Below, piece by piece: positions 35,270 through 43,332 of a stretch of DNA of 64,000 bases (position 1 is its first letter; every line of letters begins with the position of its first letter). The position numbers and the translations under genes are program-made. The stretch lies in NCBI GenBank assembly GCA_041656735.1, contig JBBACY010000012.1:1-64000 (forward strand), read 5' to 3'. Below the pieces are notes generated by a model, which did not search any database, had not been told where the DNA came from, and saw nothing but the letters and a program-made list of their open reading frames with translations. This DNA is from Perlabentimonas sp041656735 (GTDB lineage Bacteria; Bacteroidota; Bacteroidia; Bacteroidales; Tenuifilaceae).

Positions 35270-37255
35270 TTATTCAATTACTCTTTCTAAATTTACTATC
35301 ATAGGTAAGTTTGACCGTATCGCTTTACCTGTCACTATTGCATGATAGGTTTTCAAATTAGGCAATGTTTTAACCAAGTCTTTACCTACATAATTACCTA
35401 AGAAGTTAAAACTAGTCTCGTCAAAAGCCTGGTAGCATATGATAGTATTACATTGAGTAAGGATTGTTTTCGATACGTTTGCAGTCCTTTGAGCAATAAC
35501 TAGAAGGCCAACACCATATTTGCGCCCTTGCAAGGCTACCTGTCCCATTTTATTGACTACTGTTTTGCTGTCCCAGTCATTTACACCAAGAAAATTTCCT
35601 TCAGGAACTATCGTGTGTGCTTCTTCAAGTACTAAGCATATCCGCATTGGAGTATTAGCTTCATAGGCCTCTTTTGCCTTAGAAAAAATAAGACTAATAA
35701 AGTTTTCTGTGGATTGTATTACACCTGCGGTATTACTCACAGAAGGAAGTTCAACTAGCCCAATTGAGTCGTCTTCGGCAGCCAAAAATGTATCCAAGTT
35801 AGCATTGGTGAGTGAGGTCAATTGCTGTTTCTTTTTCCATTCTCCTGTGAAGTCAATACAAATGACTTTAGTATCAGTTTTTAATTGGTCAATAATCTCT
35901 CTTGCGAGAAAAGATTTACCTGAACCTGTAACACCTATTAAAGCTGTATGATGGCTAATAGCATCATGTAAATTTATTACTGATGGAAGTTGTGTATTCG
36001 GAATTGAACCTAATTCAAAATCGGGATAGGCATATTGTTCTACTTGAATATCACTTGTGTCAGCCTTGAAAATAGGGGTATTAATCGATGGGAGCCATCC
36101 AAACTTTTGGAAAGACAGAAGGTCATTTTGCCATTCTCCTAATTGAATTGCTTCTCCTTCGATAAATCCCGTCTCATTTTTATTTTCTAATTTTTCAAGT
36201 TCTGTTGTTCCACTGATTACCTGATAAAATAGTCTATGACTGCCTACTTTAAGTTCCAATAAATCGCCTTCCTGAATATCGTCAGTTTGTTTTGAATATT
36301 CAAATCTTATAGAGCCAATAGTTGATTTTTCAATCACCACGCCAACAAATTTTTTTATTCTAAGTGAATTAGATAATTCTTGTATTTTGTCAGGCTCAGT
36401 AACTTTATAAACTAGATTTCGCTTTAAGTTTGACAAATCATTCTTGGTAGTACCTAACTGAAGTACTTTAATCCATTTTTCTTGATTTAACAGATAGGTA
36501 TCGAATACAATGCCTGCTATTGCATAAGTATCTGAATCCTGCATTGAATATTTAAAATTTAGAATATCAAATCGTTTAATACTTTTACTTCTATCTTCAT
36601 AAAGTTTGACTAAGAATATTTTCTTTGATTGAACTCCGAAAATTTCTCCAATTGCATTTGACTTAACTTTATTCTGTTCTCTAATAAACGAATTATGAAG
36701 AGACTTAGGGTCGATGATTAATACTAAACCCCATAGGATTACCATTGTGAAAAGGTAACCATCGCTTACTTCTGATACAATTTCCGTCTTGTAAAGGATA
36801 AGAACAGAGATGAAAACAAAAGAGTAAATAACTTTTCCCCGCCCTACAAAAACTGCAATATTCTTAATGCTATTGGATAATTTATTTCTAGCTGAATCAG
36901 GACTTTCATTATCAGATGTGAGCGCAATAGAAGTGATAGAGAGTATGATTAAAAGCCCGATTAACGAAATTGTAGAGTACCAAAGTGCATCGTCAGTAAA
37001 TGACTCTTTTATTGAGATGTAGGCGAGCAACAAAGGAATTGAATTTGTAATTACATTTTTGGGAGATGAATAGTAAGGCTCAATAAATAGGATTGAGAAC
37101 AACAACATGAAAAGGCCTGAATAAAACCATATATTCTGGGTTGAAGTGTCAGGTAAAATAGAGTCTGTAAGCAGGTAGTGAATTCCTATGAATAATACGG
37201 AACTGACTAAAAGAAGAATGAATCTATTTGTTATGTAGAATTTTAGTTTGTTCAT
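35270..37255 (-). CDS. membrane-anchored HerA/FtsK-like ATPase (DUF87)
   Basis: The 661-residue protein has about six membrane helices in residues 10-182 and then a beta-rich region (about 205-415) resembling the HerA-associated barrel. The RecA-like ATPase has Walker A GVTGSGKSF (441-449), Walker B as ICLVLEEAH (about 542-550) and an Arg-containing QGRKYGVGLLVIAQRTANVS stretch. HerA-family ATPases translocate DNA and occur in several anti-phage systems with a partner nuclease, but no nuclease gene is adjacent here. The multi-pass N-terminus is unusual for HerA and suggests activity at the inner membrane. It is cassette cargo. Confidence 0.8.
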   Translation of the reverse strand: MNKLKFYITNRFILLLVSSVLFIGIHYLLTDSILPDTSTQNIWFYSGLFMLLFSILFIEPYYSSPKNVITNSIPLLLAYISIKESFTDDALWYSTISLIGLLIILSITSIALTSDNESPDSARNKLSNSIKNIAVFVGRGKVIYSFVFISVLILYKTEIVSEVSDGYLFTMVILWGLVLIIDPKSLHNSFIREQNKVKSNAIGEIFGVQSKKIFLVKLYEDRSKSIKRFDILNFKYSMQDSDTYAIAGIVFDTYLLNQEKWIKVLQLGTTKNDLSNLKRNLVYKVTEPDKIQELSNSLRIKKFVGVVIEKSTIGSIRFEYSKQTDDIQEGDLLELKVGSHRLFYQVISGTTELEKLENKNETGFIEGEAIQLGEWQNDLLSFQKFGWLPSINTPIFKADTSDIQVEQYAYPDFELGSIPNTQLPSVINLHDAISHHTALIGVTGSGKSFLAREIIDQLKTDTKVICIDFTGEWKKKQQLTSLTNANLDTFLAAEDDSIGLVELPSVSNTAGVIQSTENFISLIFSKAKEAYEANTPMRICLVLEEAHTIVPEGNFLGVNDWDSKTVVNKMGQVALQGRKYGVGLLVIAQRTANVSKTILTQCNTIICYQAFDETSFNFLGNYVGKDLVKTLPNLKTYHAIVTGKAIRSNLPMIVNLERVIE

Positions 37256-37330
37256 GTAATTTTATCTTTTGACTTTATTCAATTCTAATCGTTTTCATGT
37301 GTTGTCTGTCGGTCTCTCGGCATGAAGCCC

Positions 37331-37431
37331 AACTTATTAATAAACATACCCCATGCTCAAAAATTCCCCAACTCGTGCGGCTTAAATTCCTTAGCTTTTT
37401 ACCTCGTTACCACACGTCGGGAGTTGTGCGG
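37331..37431. repeat. approx. 100-nt array repeat, copy 1
   Basis: Begins AACTTATTAATAAACATACC and contains CCAACTCGTGCGGC facing CCACACGTCGGGAGTTG. Two further copies lie at 41282-41381 and 42426-42526 in the same orientation with about 90 percent identity by eye. No ORF is associated. Confidence 0.8.
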
Positions 37432-37436
37432 TAGCG

Positions 37437-37576
37437 GGGCTCAACGGTTGCGGGTATGAAATGTAGCGGAGTTCAGAGCAGCGTTTTTATCCCACGCTAA
37501 AGACTATACTGTGGGCTACAAAGCCCCGAGAACCGCTGAAACCGCTATATTTTATACCCGTTGTTAGCTTTAGTTG
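37437..37576 (-). other. attC-like palindrome after coiled-coil protein gene
   Basis: On the plus strand CGGGTATGAAATGTAGCGG (37451-37469) pairs with CCGCTATATTTTATACCCG (37543-37561) with three mismatches, a long imperfect hairpin. In gene orientation the R'-like end reads CCGTTGAGC, which fits GTTRRRY, and the R''-like end AGCTAACAACGG overlaps the stop codon of the upstream gene. Confidence 0.6.
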
Positions 37577-38493
37577 ATTGTGTCATTCTCTATGTCATCA
37601 AGCCTATCATCTATATTCTCAATCTTTTTTACAATATCAGCCAGCTTACTGTTCGTTCTCTCAAGCCCATCTTCAACTTTTGTAGCTATATCATCATTTT
37701 GCTTTTCCAAATCATCTAACACAGAATCAATAACCGCTATTGTCTCATCTTTTGCAGATTCAATTTTATCTTCAACACTAATACTATTATTCTCAATTTG
37801 TATAGACAGCCTTTCTTCGGTTTGACTAGATAATGAGTTTTGATAAAACGGCATCAAGATACAATATGTGAAGAAAAGGAAATTAAAAAACAAACCTACC
37901 GCTCTTGAGCTTTTCTTTCCAACATAGTTTTCAATAAGTTTTGCAAATTCTAAGAAAATGTCAGTCGTAATTTCCTGAGAACCATTATCCAATAAAGATT
38001 CTACATTTTCCTTAAATTCAGCAGAATTCTCAAAAGCCGTTTTGATTTCATTTAATTCCTGTTGGGATGAAGCATCGAAATCCTCTTTAGCACTATCAAA
38101 AGAATTTACCACACCTAATTCGACGTCATTAATTGAATCACTACCCTGAAAAGAATCTCTCGTGTTTTGTGAAAAGAATTTATATAAAGAAGGATTTAAA
38201 ACCTTAACAATATCATTTAGTTGATTATAATATTTAGAGTATTTATCTGTGATTTGTGCAGACTGCGAAATTAAACTTTGTAAAGTGTCTGAAATCGTTA
38301 ATGGAAATTTAAATTGTTTATTGGCAGCATTTAACTTTTCATAATGTCTGACAATATGCTGAATTGAGTTACTCATTGTCAATGCTGGTGAAATTGCTTT
38401 TGCAAGCTTCTCCTGCTGTTCAATCATTTTGATATAAACGCTCATATTGCTTGAAGGTGCTATTAAAAGTTTCATCATCATTTCATTATGCAT
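37570..38493 (-). CDS. single-pass membrane protein with C-terminal coiled coil
   Basis: I do not recognise the 307-residue protein. It has a helical N-terminal region (1-190, Gln/Ser/Asn rich), one clear membrane helix at about 199-217 (LFFNFLFFTYCILMPFY) and a C-terminal coiled coil from about 240 to 303 with regular Asp/Glu/Lys heptads. The layout resembles membrane-tethered proteins that oligomerise. Its gene is followed by an attC-like site and then by the membrane HerA-like ATPase. A functional link between the two is possible but not shown. Confidence 0.6.
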   Translation of the reverse strand: MHNEMMMKLLIAPSSNMSVYIKMIEQQEKLAKAISPALTMSNSIQHIVRHYEKLNAANKQFKFPLTISDTLQSLISQSAQITDKYSKYYNQLNDIVKVLNPSLYKFFSQNTRDSFQGSDSINDVELGVVNSFDSAKEDFDASSQQELNEIKTAFENSAEFKENVESLLDNGSQEITTDIFLEFAKLIENYVGKKSSRAVGLFFNFLFFTYCILMPFYQNSLSSQTEERLSIQIENNSISVEDKIESAKDETIAVIDSVLDDLEKQNDDIATKVEDGLERTNSKLADIVKKIENIDDRLDDIENDTIN

Positions 38494-38500
38494 ACGAGTG

Positions 38501-38520
38501 CCGTTTTTAGCTTTAGTTAA
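38501..38520 (-). other. degenerate attC R''-like end
   Basis: In gene orientation AACTAAAGCTAAAAACGG closely matches AACTAAAGCTAACAACGG at the site after the next gene (37559-37576). The rest of the palindrome is missing and the following gene begins at once, so this site appears deleted. Confidence 0.45.
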
Positions 38521-39255
38521 TTATTTATTAAAGTAATTCTGAACATCATGATTCCAAACAAAGAAGTTAACAGCTAATTGACAAAAGTCATCTTGAAAAA
38601 TCTCTTTGCCGTCATTTTCCTTACTCTCAAACTGAAAAATCTTAATCCGTTCTCCTACTTTTCTGACCTCAGCTTGTTTAACATGATATTTGTGTCTTGA
38701 TTCTATCTCGAAATCATCATAGACTCGAATGGCTCCATCACAATGTTTAATGCCACCTGTATCTTTGTTGAATATAGCATGAAAGTATCTACTTGTCGTT
38801 AATCCCTCAAATGTATGACAAGGATATTCCTCACATGTAAAATGAATTTCGTTATCCTTTGGAGCCCATATATAATCCGTAAAACTATTGTCCTGTTCAT
38901 TAAACCACTGCCCAAAATCTTCATTTCTCAAATTTACTAAATTATTCCAATCCAAAGGCTTACCATGAACATGCATCTTGTACATCATTGGCTGGTAATT
39001 ATCAGATTGAATTTCAATAAAAGGGTCAAGTCTAACTTTAAAAGTTACTTTGGAGTCATGAATGCATTTAAGTATTGCTTGAAATATCCAGTAACTTGAA
39101 TTTTATGCACCAGTAACTGGACATAACTCATAAACATAATCATTTAACTGAAATCTATAAAAACTAAAGTCAAATTGATTGGTGGATATTAGATAATTTT
39201 TATCGTACTCAATATTTAATAAATTCTTTGAGTTATAAGGCTCTGGCGCAGTTGC
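38521..39255 (-). pseudogene. decayed gene of unknown function with in-frame stop
   Basis: An intact frame of 155 codons begins at the ATG at 38988, but the same reading frame continues upstream to 39255 with protein-like sequence (IEYDKNYLIS, FYRFQLNDYVYELC, SYWIFQAILKC, VRLDPFIEIQ), broken by a single TAA at 39103-39105. This looks like a gene of about 245 codons that has lost its 5' end and gained a nonsense codon. A shorter protein from 38988 may still be made. The product is not recognised; it contains HFTCEEYPCHTFEG and several aromatic-rich strands. Upstream, at 39278, another short coding start (MTPEEHIRQLRQSLIT) is fused to it. Confidence 0.55.
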
Positions 39256-39360
39256 CTAATATGCTCCTCGGGTGTCATTTTTTTGCGGTTTAATTTGCAT
39301 TTCAATGGTTTTTAAGCGTATATTTGTAATCTCAAGCCGCGATAACTTCAAGGCCCCACC

Positions 39361-39394
39361 TAATGCCCTACCAGCGCAAGCTGTTAGGGCATTA
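39361..39394. terminator. hairpin at 3' end of MuF-type fragment
   Basis: TAATGCCCTA and TAGGGCATTA pair perfectly, with an inner CAGC/GCTG stem and a GCAA loop. The arm includes the stop codon of the minus-strand gene. No strong T-run follows in the minus direction, so termination efficiency is uncertain. Confidence 0.45.
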
Positions 39395-40169
39395 GCCCTT
39401 TAATAAGGTTAACTAAGGCGGAGCGGGTTAAATCTTTTGCCGTTACAACAATACTTTTCTCGCCAAAAACAAGCCAGCATTCAACTACCCTACCGCTAGT
39501 AAAATCGTTGCTTCGGTTTAATATCTTACCAACAACTTTATTTACATCTAGCGGTCGAGACGTGTCGAAGTGCTCGTTAAAATCAATAATAACCGATTTG
39601 CACCCTTGCCTACGTAAAGCCTTGTTAAACCCGGTTGCAATACCACTATACCCCTCAATTCGTTTGGCATCGGCAATAAAGCCGTTTAGCAAGTATTCAG
39701 GATTTTTCACACCAACAACCTCGGAATGCGCTCTTATCAGCAAAGACTCAACCTTAGCGTTAGCCGCCAATATGCGACCTGTTAAGATGTTTTTGCTAAG
39801 TTCGTTATTATCAGCCATTACGCTAATCTGCATCTTGCTTAGCTGGTCGGGATAAGTGAAATTGCCAACCTGCTCGGGTGTAAGCTTGCTTTTGGCTATG
39901 TAGTTGGCCTTGTCGGTAATAAGCTGGAAAGTTTGCGCTGGGTTGCCCTCTAGCCCTGGTGCGGGTTTAACCCATTCACTTTCGGTTATTGGTCCCGTGG
40001 CGGTTTTGGCGGTTTCAATCCAGTCGCATTTGCAGTTCCAAAAGTTACCCGGCTGGTTGCTAACGGCCGGGGGTGTGAAAAGTGCTGGAGATTGGAACAG
40101 CGTCATCGTCCCACGATAAGAAGCTGAATTGGAACGAGCAAGTTGCCGAATCAGCCAGAACGCCAGCAT
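39384..40169 (-). CDS. fragment of MuF-type phage head protein with toxin-like C-terminus
   Basis: The frame codes 261 residues. Residues 1-35 are translated from the attC-like palindrome and are unlikely to be native; the cassette edge (GTT at 40064) falls at residue 36. Next comes FWNCKCDW, similar to the Cys-rich end of Mu gpF-like head morphogenesis proteins. Then residues about 150-245 (NPEYLLNGFIADAKR, KSVIIDFNEHF, VVECWLVFGEKSIVVT) resemble CdiA-C/MuF-associated nuclease toxins with an Asp167-x-Lys169 pair. The piece therefore looks like the C-terminal toxin part of a prophage MuF protein captured without its 5' end. No immunity gene is certain. Family assignment is moderate. Confidence 0.5.
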   Translation of the reverse strand: MLAFWLIRQLARSNSASYRGTMTLFQSPALFTPPAVSNQPGNFWNCKCDWIETAKTATGPITESEWVKPAPGLEGNPAQTFQLITDKANYIAKSKLTPEQVGNFTYPDQLSKMQISVMADNNELSKNILTGRILAANAKVESLLIRAHSEVVGVKNPEYLLNGFIADAKRIEGYSGIATGFNKALRRQGCKSVIIDFNEHFDTSRPLDVNKVVGKILNRSNDFTSGRVVECWLVFGEKSIVVTAKDLTRSALVNLIKGLMP

Positions 40170-40197
40170 TTTTTACACCCCTTGTTAGCAAAAGTTG
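40055..40197 (-). other. attC-like palindrome after 40201-40908 gene
   Basis: On the plus strand GGGGTGTGAAAAGTGCTGG (40070-40088) pairs with CCAGCATTTTTTACACCCC (40163-40181) with two mismatches. The core TCATCGTCCCACG (40103-40115) is the exact reverse complement of 2452-2464. Outer ends GGTTGCTAAC and GTTAGCAA are also complementary. Confidence 0.62.
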
Positions 40198-40200
40198 TTG

Positions 40201-40908
40201 TTATCTGTAATTAGTCATCCAAGATGAATAATCAGATACAATTTGAAAATTTGAATCCTTTTTGTCAACTACTTCTAAGTCCCAAAGTGGAATAGTGAAT
40301 ATTTTATTGTCTGAAATTCTTCTAACGCTCGCATAAATTCCTTTCCAATCATCATATTCTTTTTCCAGTTTAATAAAATCAAATTTATCAGTATATGAAG
40401 GTTTCGTTTTCTTTAATTCTTCATATTCCTTTTTACTCCAACCGCCTAAAATGTATGGTTCTTCCCAGTCGAAATCTTCCATTCCTGTCAAAATACAAGG
40501 AGTTTTTAAGTTAGTTTTCAAGAAATTAAAGTAACGATTTAAATTCTCCTCATTAACAGAAACATCATCTGATTTTATAATCTCGTTAATTCTTTTTTCC
40601 TCTTCATCGATAGAGTATTGAGCATTTATTTCCATTTGTTTTCTTAAAGTGTCATTTTGTGAATCTCTCGGATTGACAATTTCAACTTCATCCGTTTCTA
40701 AACAAATTAAATTGTATTCGAAACCATTCTTTAAACTGTCAATTATGTAATCCTCTTTTAATTCAGAAAGAGTGATGCTATCCAGTTCAATAGTCAGAAT
40801 ATTATCATCAATTTCAAGAATTCTGCCTGTCCATCCTTCAATTAATAATTCTTCATAATCAGGTGATTTTACACCTTTTCTTACTCTTACACTATTTCCA
40901 ATTTTCAT
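40201..40908 (-). CDS. unknown cytoplasmic protein in cassette
   Basis: The 235-residue protein starts MKIGNSVRVRKGVKSPDYEE. The first 60 residues are beta-rich (GRILEIDDNILTIELDS) and look like an SH3/KOW-like or CarD-like barrel. The middle is acidic and helical. The last 90 residues include WGGWSKKEYEELKKTKPSY-like and IFTIPLWDLEVVDK strands. This pattern is seen in calcium-binding/EF-hand-less immunity-type proteins of Bacteroidota, but I cannot name a family. I place the start at the ATG at 40908, since the 40 residues upstream are read from the palindrome. The cassette edge lies 23 nt before the ATG. Confidence 0.6.
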   Translation of the reverse strand: MKIGNSVRVRKGVKSPDYEELLIEGWTGRILEIDDNILTIELDSITLSELKEDYIIDSLKNGFEYNLICLETDEVEIVNPRDSQNDTLRKQMEINAQYSIDEEEKRINEIIKSDDVSVNEENLNRYFNFLKTNLKTPCILTGMEDFDWEEPYILGGWSKKEYEELKKTKPSYTDKFDFIKLEKEYDDWKGIYASVRRISDNKIFTIPLWDLEVVDKKDSNFQIVSDYSSWMTNYR

Positions 40909-40930
40909 AGTTATGCGTTTTTTCGTCTTA

Positions 40931-41107
40931 CAATTTTTGATAACGCTCGGGCGATAAGTGCGGTTTTGGGGTACTTTCCAAAAAATAAGCACTTGGAGAA
41001 TGCCATACCAAGTATGCCAACATCGCATTTATCGTTTGTTGGACACTGTTTCGCTCCGAGTTCGAAGCCTTAAAGTTTGGCATTCTTTCGCCCGAGCGTT
41101 GGGCTAT
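40931..41107 (-). other. attC-like element of a second type
   Basis: In gene orientation the ends read GCCCAACGCTCGGGCG and CGCCCGAGCGTTATC, complementary over about 14 nt. GCCCAAC fits RYYYAAC exactly. Inner arms with GAATGCC/GGCATTC also pair. No gene lies between this element and the site at 41389-41528, so it is either an empty cassette or a second attC type. From 41108 to 41281 no feature is seen. Confidence 0.45.
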
Positions 41108-41281
41108 ATTAGCATACCGAGAGCAAGCGTACTTTCTTGCGTAGGGATGCGTCAAGTGACTTAAATTTAATAATTATATTGATGTCTGACTATAAAATGA
41201 GATTTTGTATCGGTATCGAACCTGAACCGGTTAATGTACCGGTCTGTATAATTTTTAAATGCAAGGAGCGGAATATAGCCC

Positions 41282-41381
41282 AACTTATTAATAAACATAC
41301 CCCATGCTCAAAAATCTCCCAACTCGTGTGGCTTAACCATATTGATTTTTACCTCGTTACCACACGACGGGAGTCGTGCGG
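41282..41381. repeat. approx. 100-nt array repeat, copy 2
   Basis: Begins AACTTATTAATAAACATACC as in copy 1, and ends in GACGGGAGTCGTGCGG. Preceded in gene orientation by an attC-like site and followed by GTTGGGC, which fits the R' consensus. Confidence 0.8.
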
Positions 41382-41388
41382 TAGCGGG

Positions 41389-41528
41389 GCCCAACGGGTG
41401 GCGGTATGTTTTACGTCCCGTCGAGCGTGGCTGGGATTTGTCCACCGTTAAGAACTTTAATTGAAACTAAATGTTACGTAATCAGCGGAATAGGGAGCGT
41501 AAAATACACCGCGTGTTAGCCACAGTAC
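41389..41528 (-). other. attC-like palindrome after toxin gene
   Basis: On the plus strand GCGGTATGTTTTACG (41401-41415) pairs with CGTAAAATACACCGC (41498-41512) with two mismatches. In gene orientation R' reads CGTTGGGC, a perfect GTTRRRY, and R'' reads GTGGCTAAC. It follows the acetyltransferase toxin gene by 2 nt. Confidence 0.65.
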
Positions 41529-41530
41529 TT

Positions 41531-42034
41531 TTATTCGAATAATGTTTTTATTGTATTCATCGGCAGAAACATTTTCCCGCTATCAGGAAGTTTGATAAAA
41601 CCATATTTATCATAAAATCGTTCAGCACTTTCGTCGATTGGGTCAACTACAACTGCAAATGAACCAATACTTTTGGAAGTCTCGTAACTCCGTTTCAAGG
41701 CATCTATTAATAATAGTTTTCCAACTCCCTGTTTTTGAAATCTATTATCTATCGCTAATCGTCCAAGTAGAGTGGTTGGTATAGATTTATACGAAGCAGG
41801 TAGGTTCTTAAGAAATTCGGCAGGAATTAAGTTTTGGGATAAACTGTTGTTAGCTAAAGTGTAATAACCCTTTAATAAATCCGTTTCTTTGTCGTTCAGA
41901 ACAAAACAGGCTGTCAATTTTCTTTTAATGTCTTGATTTGCTTGTTTATGTAAATAATTATCAAGCATTTCTTTACCACAAGAAAATTCTTTCTTTCTGT
42001 GATTCGAATTTAAACTTTCTGTTAGTTCATTCAT
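41531..42034 (-). CDS. TacT-like GNAT toxin
   Basis: The 167-residue protein is a small GNAT acetyltransferase of the type encoded after DUF1778 antitoxins. It has the YYTLANNSLS strand, TTLLGRLAIDNRFQKQGVGKLLLIDAL with the acetyl-CoA loop Q-x-x-G-x-G (100-105), and AERFYDKYGF with the candidate catalytic Tyr near residue 141. TacT and relatives acetylate the amino group of charged tRNA and stop translation. The ATG overlaps the stop of the antitoxin gene by 4 nt (ATGA), showing translational coupling. It is cargo of an integron-like cassette, a common place for toxin-antitoxin pairs. Confidence 0.88.
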   Translation of the reverse strand: MNELTESLNSNHRKKEFSCGKEMLDNYLHKQANQDIKRKLTACFVLNDKETDLLKGYYTLANNSLSQNLIPAEFLKNLPASYKSIPTTLLGRLAIDNRFQKQGVGKLLLIDALKRSYETSKSIGSFAVVVDPIDESAERFYDKYGFIKLPDSGKMFLPMNTIKTLFE

Positions 42035-42324
42035 TTAGATAAAAGAGCTTTGTACTCACTTGCAGCATTAATAAGGTCTTTATTTGCTTTCGGTGAATTA
42101 GTGATTGCTTCAAAGAATATTTCACTATCTCTTTTTGATGCAATAATTCGCTCTTTTTCCAATATTATTTTTTTTGCTTTTTCTTGAGCTGCTAAAACAA
42201 TAAAATCAGTTAAACTTCTAAAACCACCTATGCGTGCAGCTCTTTCAAAATACAATTTTTGTTCTTTTGGTAAACGAGTATCAAATCTCGCCTTCTCTTG
42301 TTTTTTTATTTCCTTTGTTGTCAT
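42031..42324 (-). CDS. TacA-like DUF1778 antitoxin
   Basis: The 97-residue protein has a ribbon-helix-helix DNA-binding N-terminal half: KARFDTRLPKEQKLYFERAARIGGFRSLTDFIVLAAQEKA, the DUF1778 signature. A C-terminal helix (EKERIIASKRDSEIFFEAI) would neutralise the toxin. The family normally represses its own operon and blocks TacT. Its start lies about 90 nt from the cassette edge (42428), which leaves room for an own promoter, as expected for toxin-antitoxin cassettes. Confidence 0.88.
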   Translation of the reverse strand: MTTKEIKKQEKARFDTRLPKEQKLYFERAARIGGFRSLTDFIVLAAQEKAKKIILEKERIIASKRDSEIFFEAITNSPKANKDLINAASEYKALLSK

Positions 42325-42425
42325 AATTGAAAATTATTAGTCAATACAAATGTACGCCTTTTAGGCGTACCAAACAAATATTTGTACGGTTATTTTCCGC
42401 AATTTTGTTCTTTTGTATTGTGGCG

Positions 42426-42526
42426 AACTTATTAATAAACATACTCCATGCTCAAAAATCCCCCAACTCGTGTGGCTTAAATTCGTTAGCTTTTTACCTC
42501 GTTACCACACGTCGGGAGTTGTGCGG
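42426..42526. repeat. approx. 100-nt array repeat, copy 3
   Basis: Begins AACTTATTAATAAACATACT and ends GTCGGGAGTTGTGCGG. It marks the right edge of the recognisable array. On the far side a GTTGGCTA sequence borders the next gene and may be the remnant of one more site. Confidence 0.8.
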
Positions 42527-42557
42527 CTTAGCAATGTGTGTGGATTTGATGCGTTGG

Positions 42558-43277
42558 CTATTTTATTTTATCAATAAAAACATATTTATAAGCTTCGCTC
42601 CAATGATAATCCTTTAATAGTGATATTTTAACCCTTTGTTTCAATACGTCCATTAATTTTAAAGGGGTAACAGAATACCTCTCAACTATTAATTTTAGTA
42701 TTTCATCGAAACTCCACTCTTTATTTATAGGGAAATAGCAAAGTTCATCTATGAAGTCTTGTTGATAATCGGAAAGGATTATAACTTTTTTACAGCCAAT
42801 TTGTTTTAATAAATTAACGTAAGTATCCCTGGTTTCGAGATTGGAAATTACCATTTCCTTATAGGTCAAGTTGTAGTAATCGAGGTACAAGCCTGCTAAA
42901 TCCTCTATAAAAAAGTCCCAAGTTGAATTAAACGGAACTTCTAAGATAAAAAAGAAACCATTTGGATAAAATACGATGGTATAAGATAAGTCATATTTGT
43001 ATTCTACTGGTACTTCTATATCATATACAGTAAACGATTCCTCAATATTCGGATTCTTTTCATCCAATGGATAGTAACTTACTAAAATGCTTAGCTCGTT
43101 TTTATACCCGAAATCTTTAAAGTAAGAACCATTCATCTGCTCATCATCAAAAAATGAGTACTTATCAATTGTATAGTGAATGTTGGTTTTGAATAGATTT
43201 GCCACACGCTCTATAAACACCATGTAATTAGTGTTGTACAAATTGCTTTTACCAAGAAGATAAATGGTTTTTGCCAT
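42558..43277 (-). CDS. unknown protein
   Basis: I do not recognise the 239-residue protein. It starts KTIYLLGKSNLYNTNYMVFIERVANLF, has an Ile/Phe/Tyr-rich centre (DLSYTIVFYPNGFFFILEVPFNSTWDFF) with alternating strands, and a C-terminal helical part (FDEILKLIVERYSVTPLKLMDVLKQRVK). It has no signal peptide or membrane helix and no catalytic motif that I can identify. It borders the cassette array and may itself have been the last cassette, since GTTGGC lies just after its stop. Confidence 0.55.
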   Translation of the reverse strand: MAKTIYLLGKSNLYNTNYMVFIERVANLFKTNIHYTIDKYSFFDDEQMNGSYFKDFGYKNELSILVSYYPLDEKNPNIEESFTVYDIEVPVEYKYDLSYTIVFYPNGFFFILEVPFNSTWDFFIEDLAGLYLDYYNLTYKEMVISNLETRDTYVNLLKQIGCKKVIILSDYQQDFIDELCYFPINKEWSFDEILKLIVERYSVTPLKLMDVLKQRVKISLLKDYHWSEAYKYVFIDKIK

Positions 43278-43332
43278 AATTTTAATCTAGTGTGTAAGTT
43301 CTACAGCTTGTCCAATTAGTATCATTAGCTCA

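Larger units (their letters stand above)
33798..42428 (-). mobile_element. integron-like cassette array (attC cluster without integrase)
   Basis: Every gene from 33882 to 42324 lies on the minus strand, and palindromes of one family separate most of them, always in the same orientation. Two units show the diagnostic pairing of cassette edge with own R''. For the toxin-antitoxin unit, 42415-42428 against 41515-41528 matches 12/14; for the 40201-40908 unit, 40931-40944 against 40184-40197 matches 12/14. Cargo: Fic protein, membrane HerA-like ATPase, coiled-coil membrane protein, decayed gene, MuF/CdiA-type toxin fragment, unknown protein, TacA/TacT-like pair. No integrase gene is seen. Several units are decayed, which suggests an old, sedentary array. 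Confidence 0.6.

Noticed and set aside
40928..41164. two overlapping frames of about 70 codons on both strands
   Set aside because: Both are read from the attC-like element at 40931-41107 and have no independent support.
41137..41451. plus-strand frame of 104 codons in the array
   Set aside because: It runs through the repeat copy and attC-like arms, so it is palindrome-derived rather than a gene.
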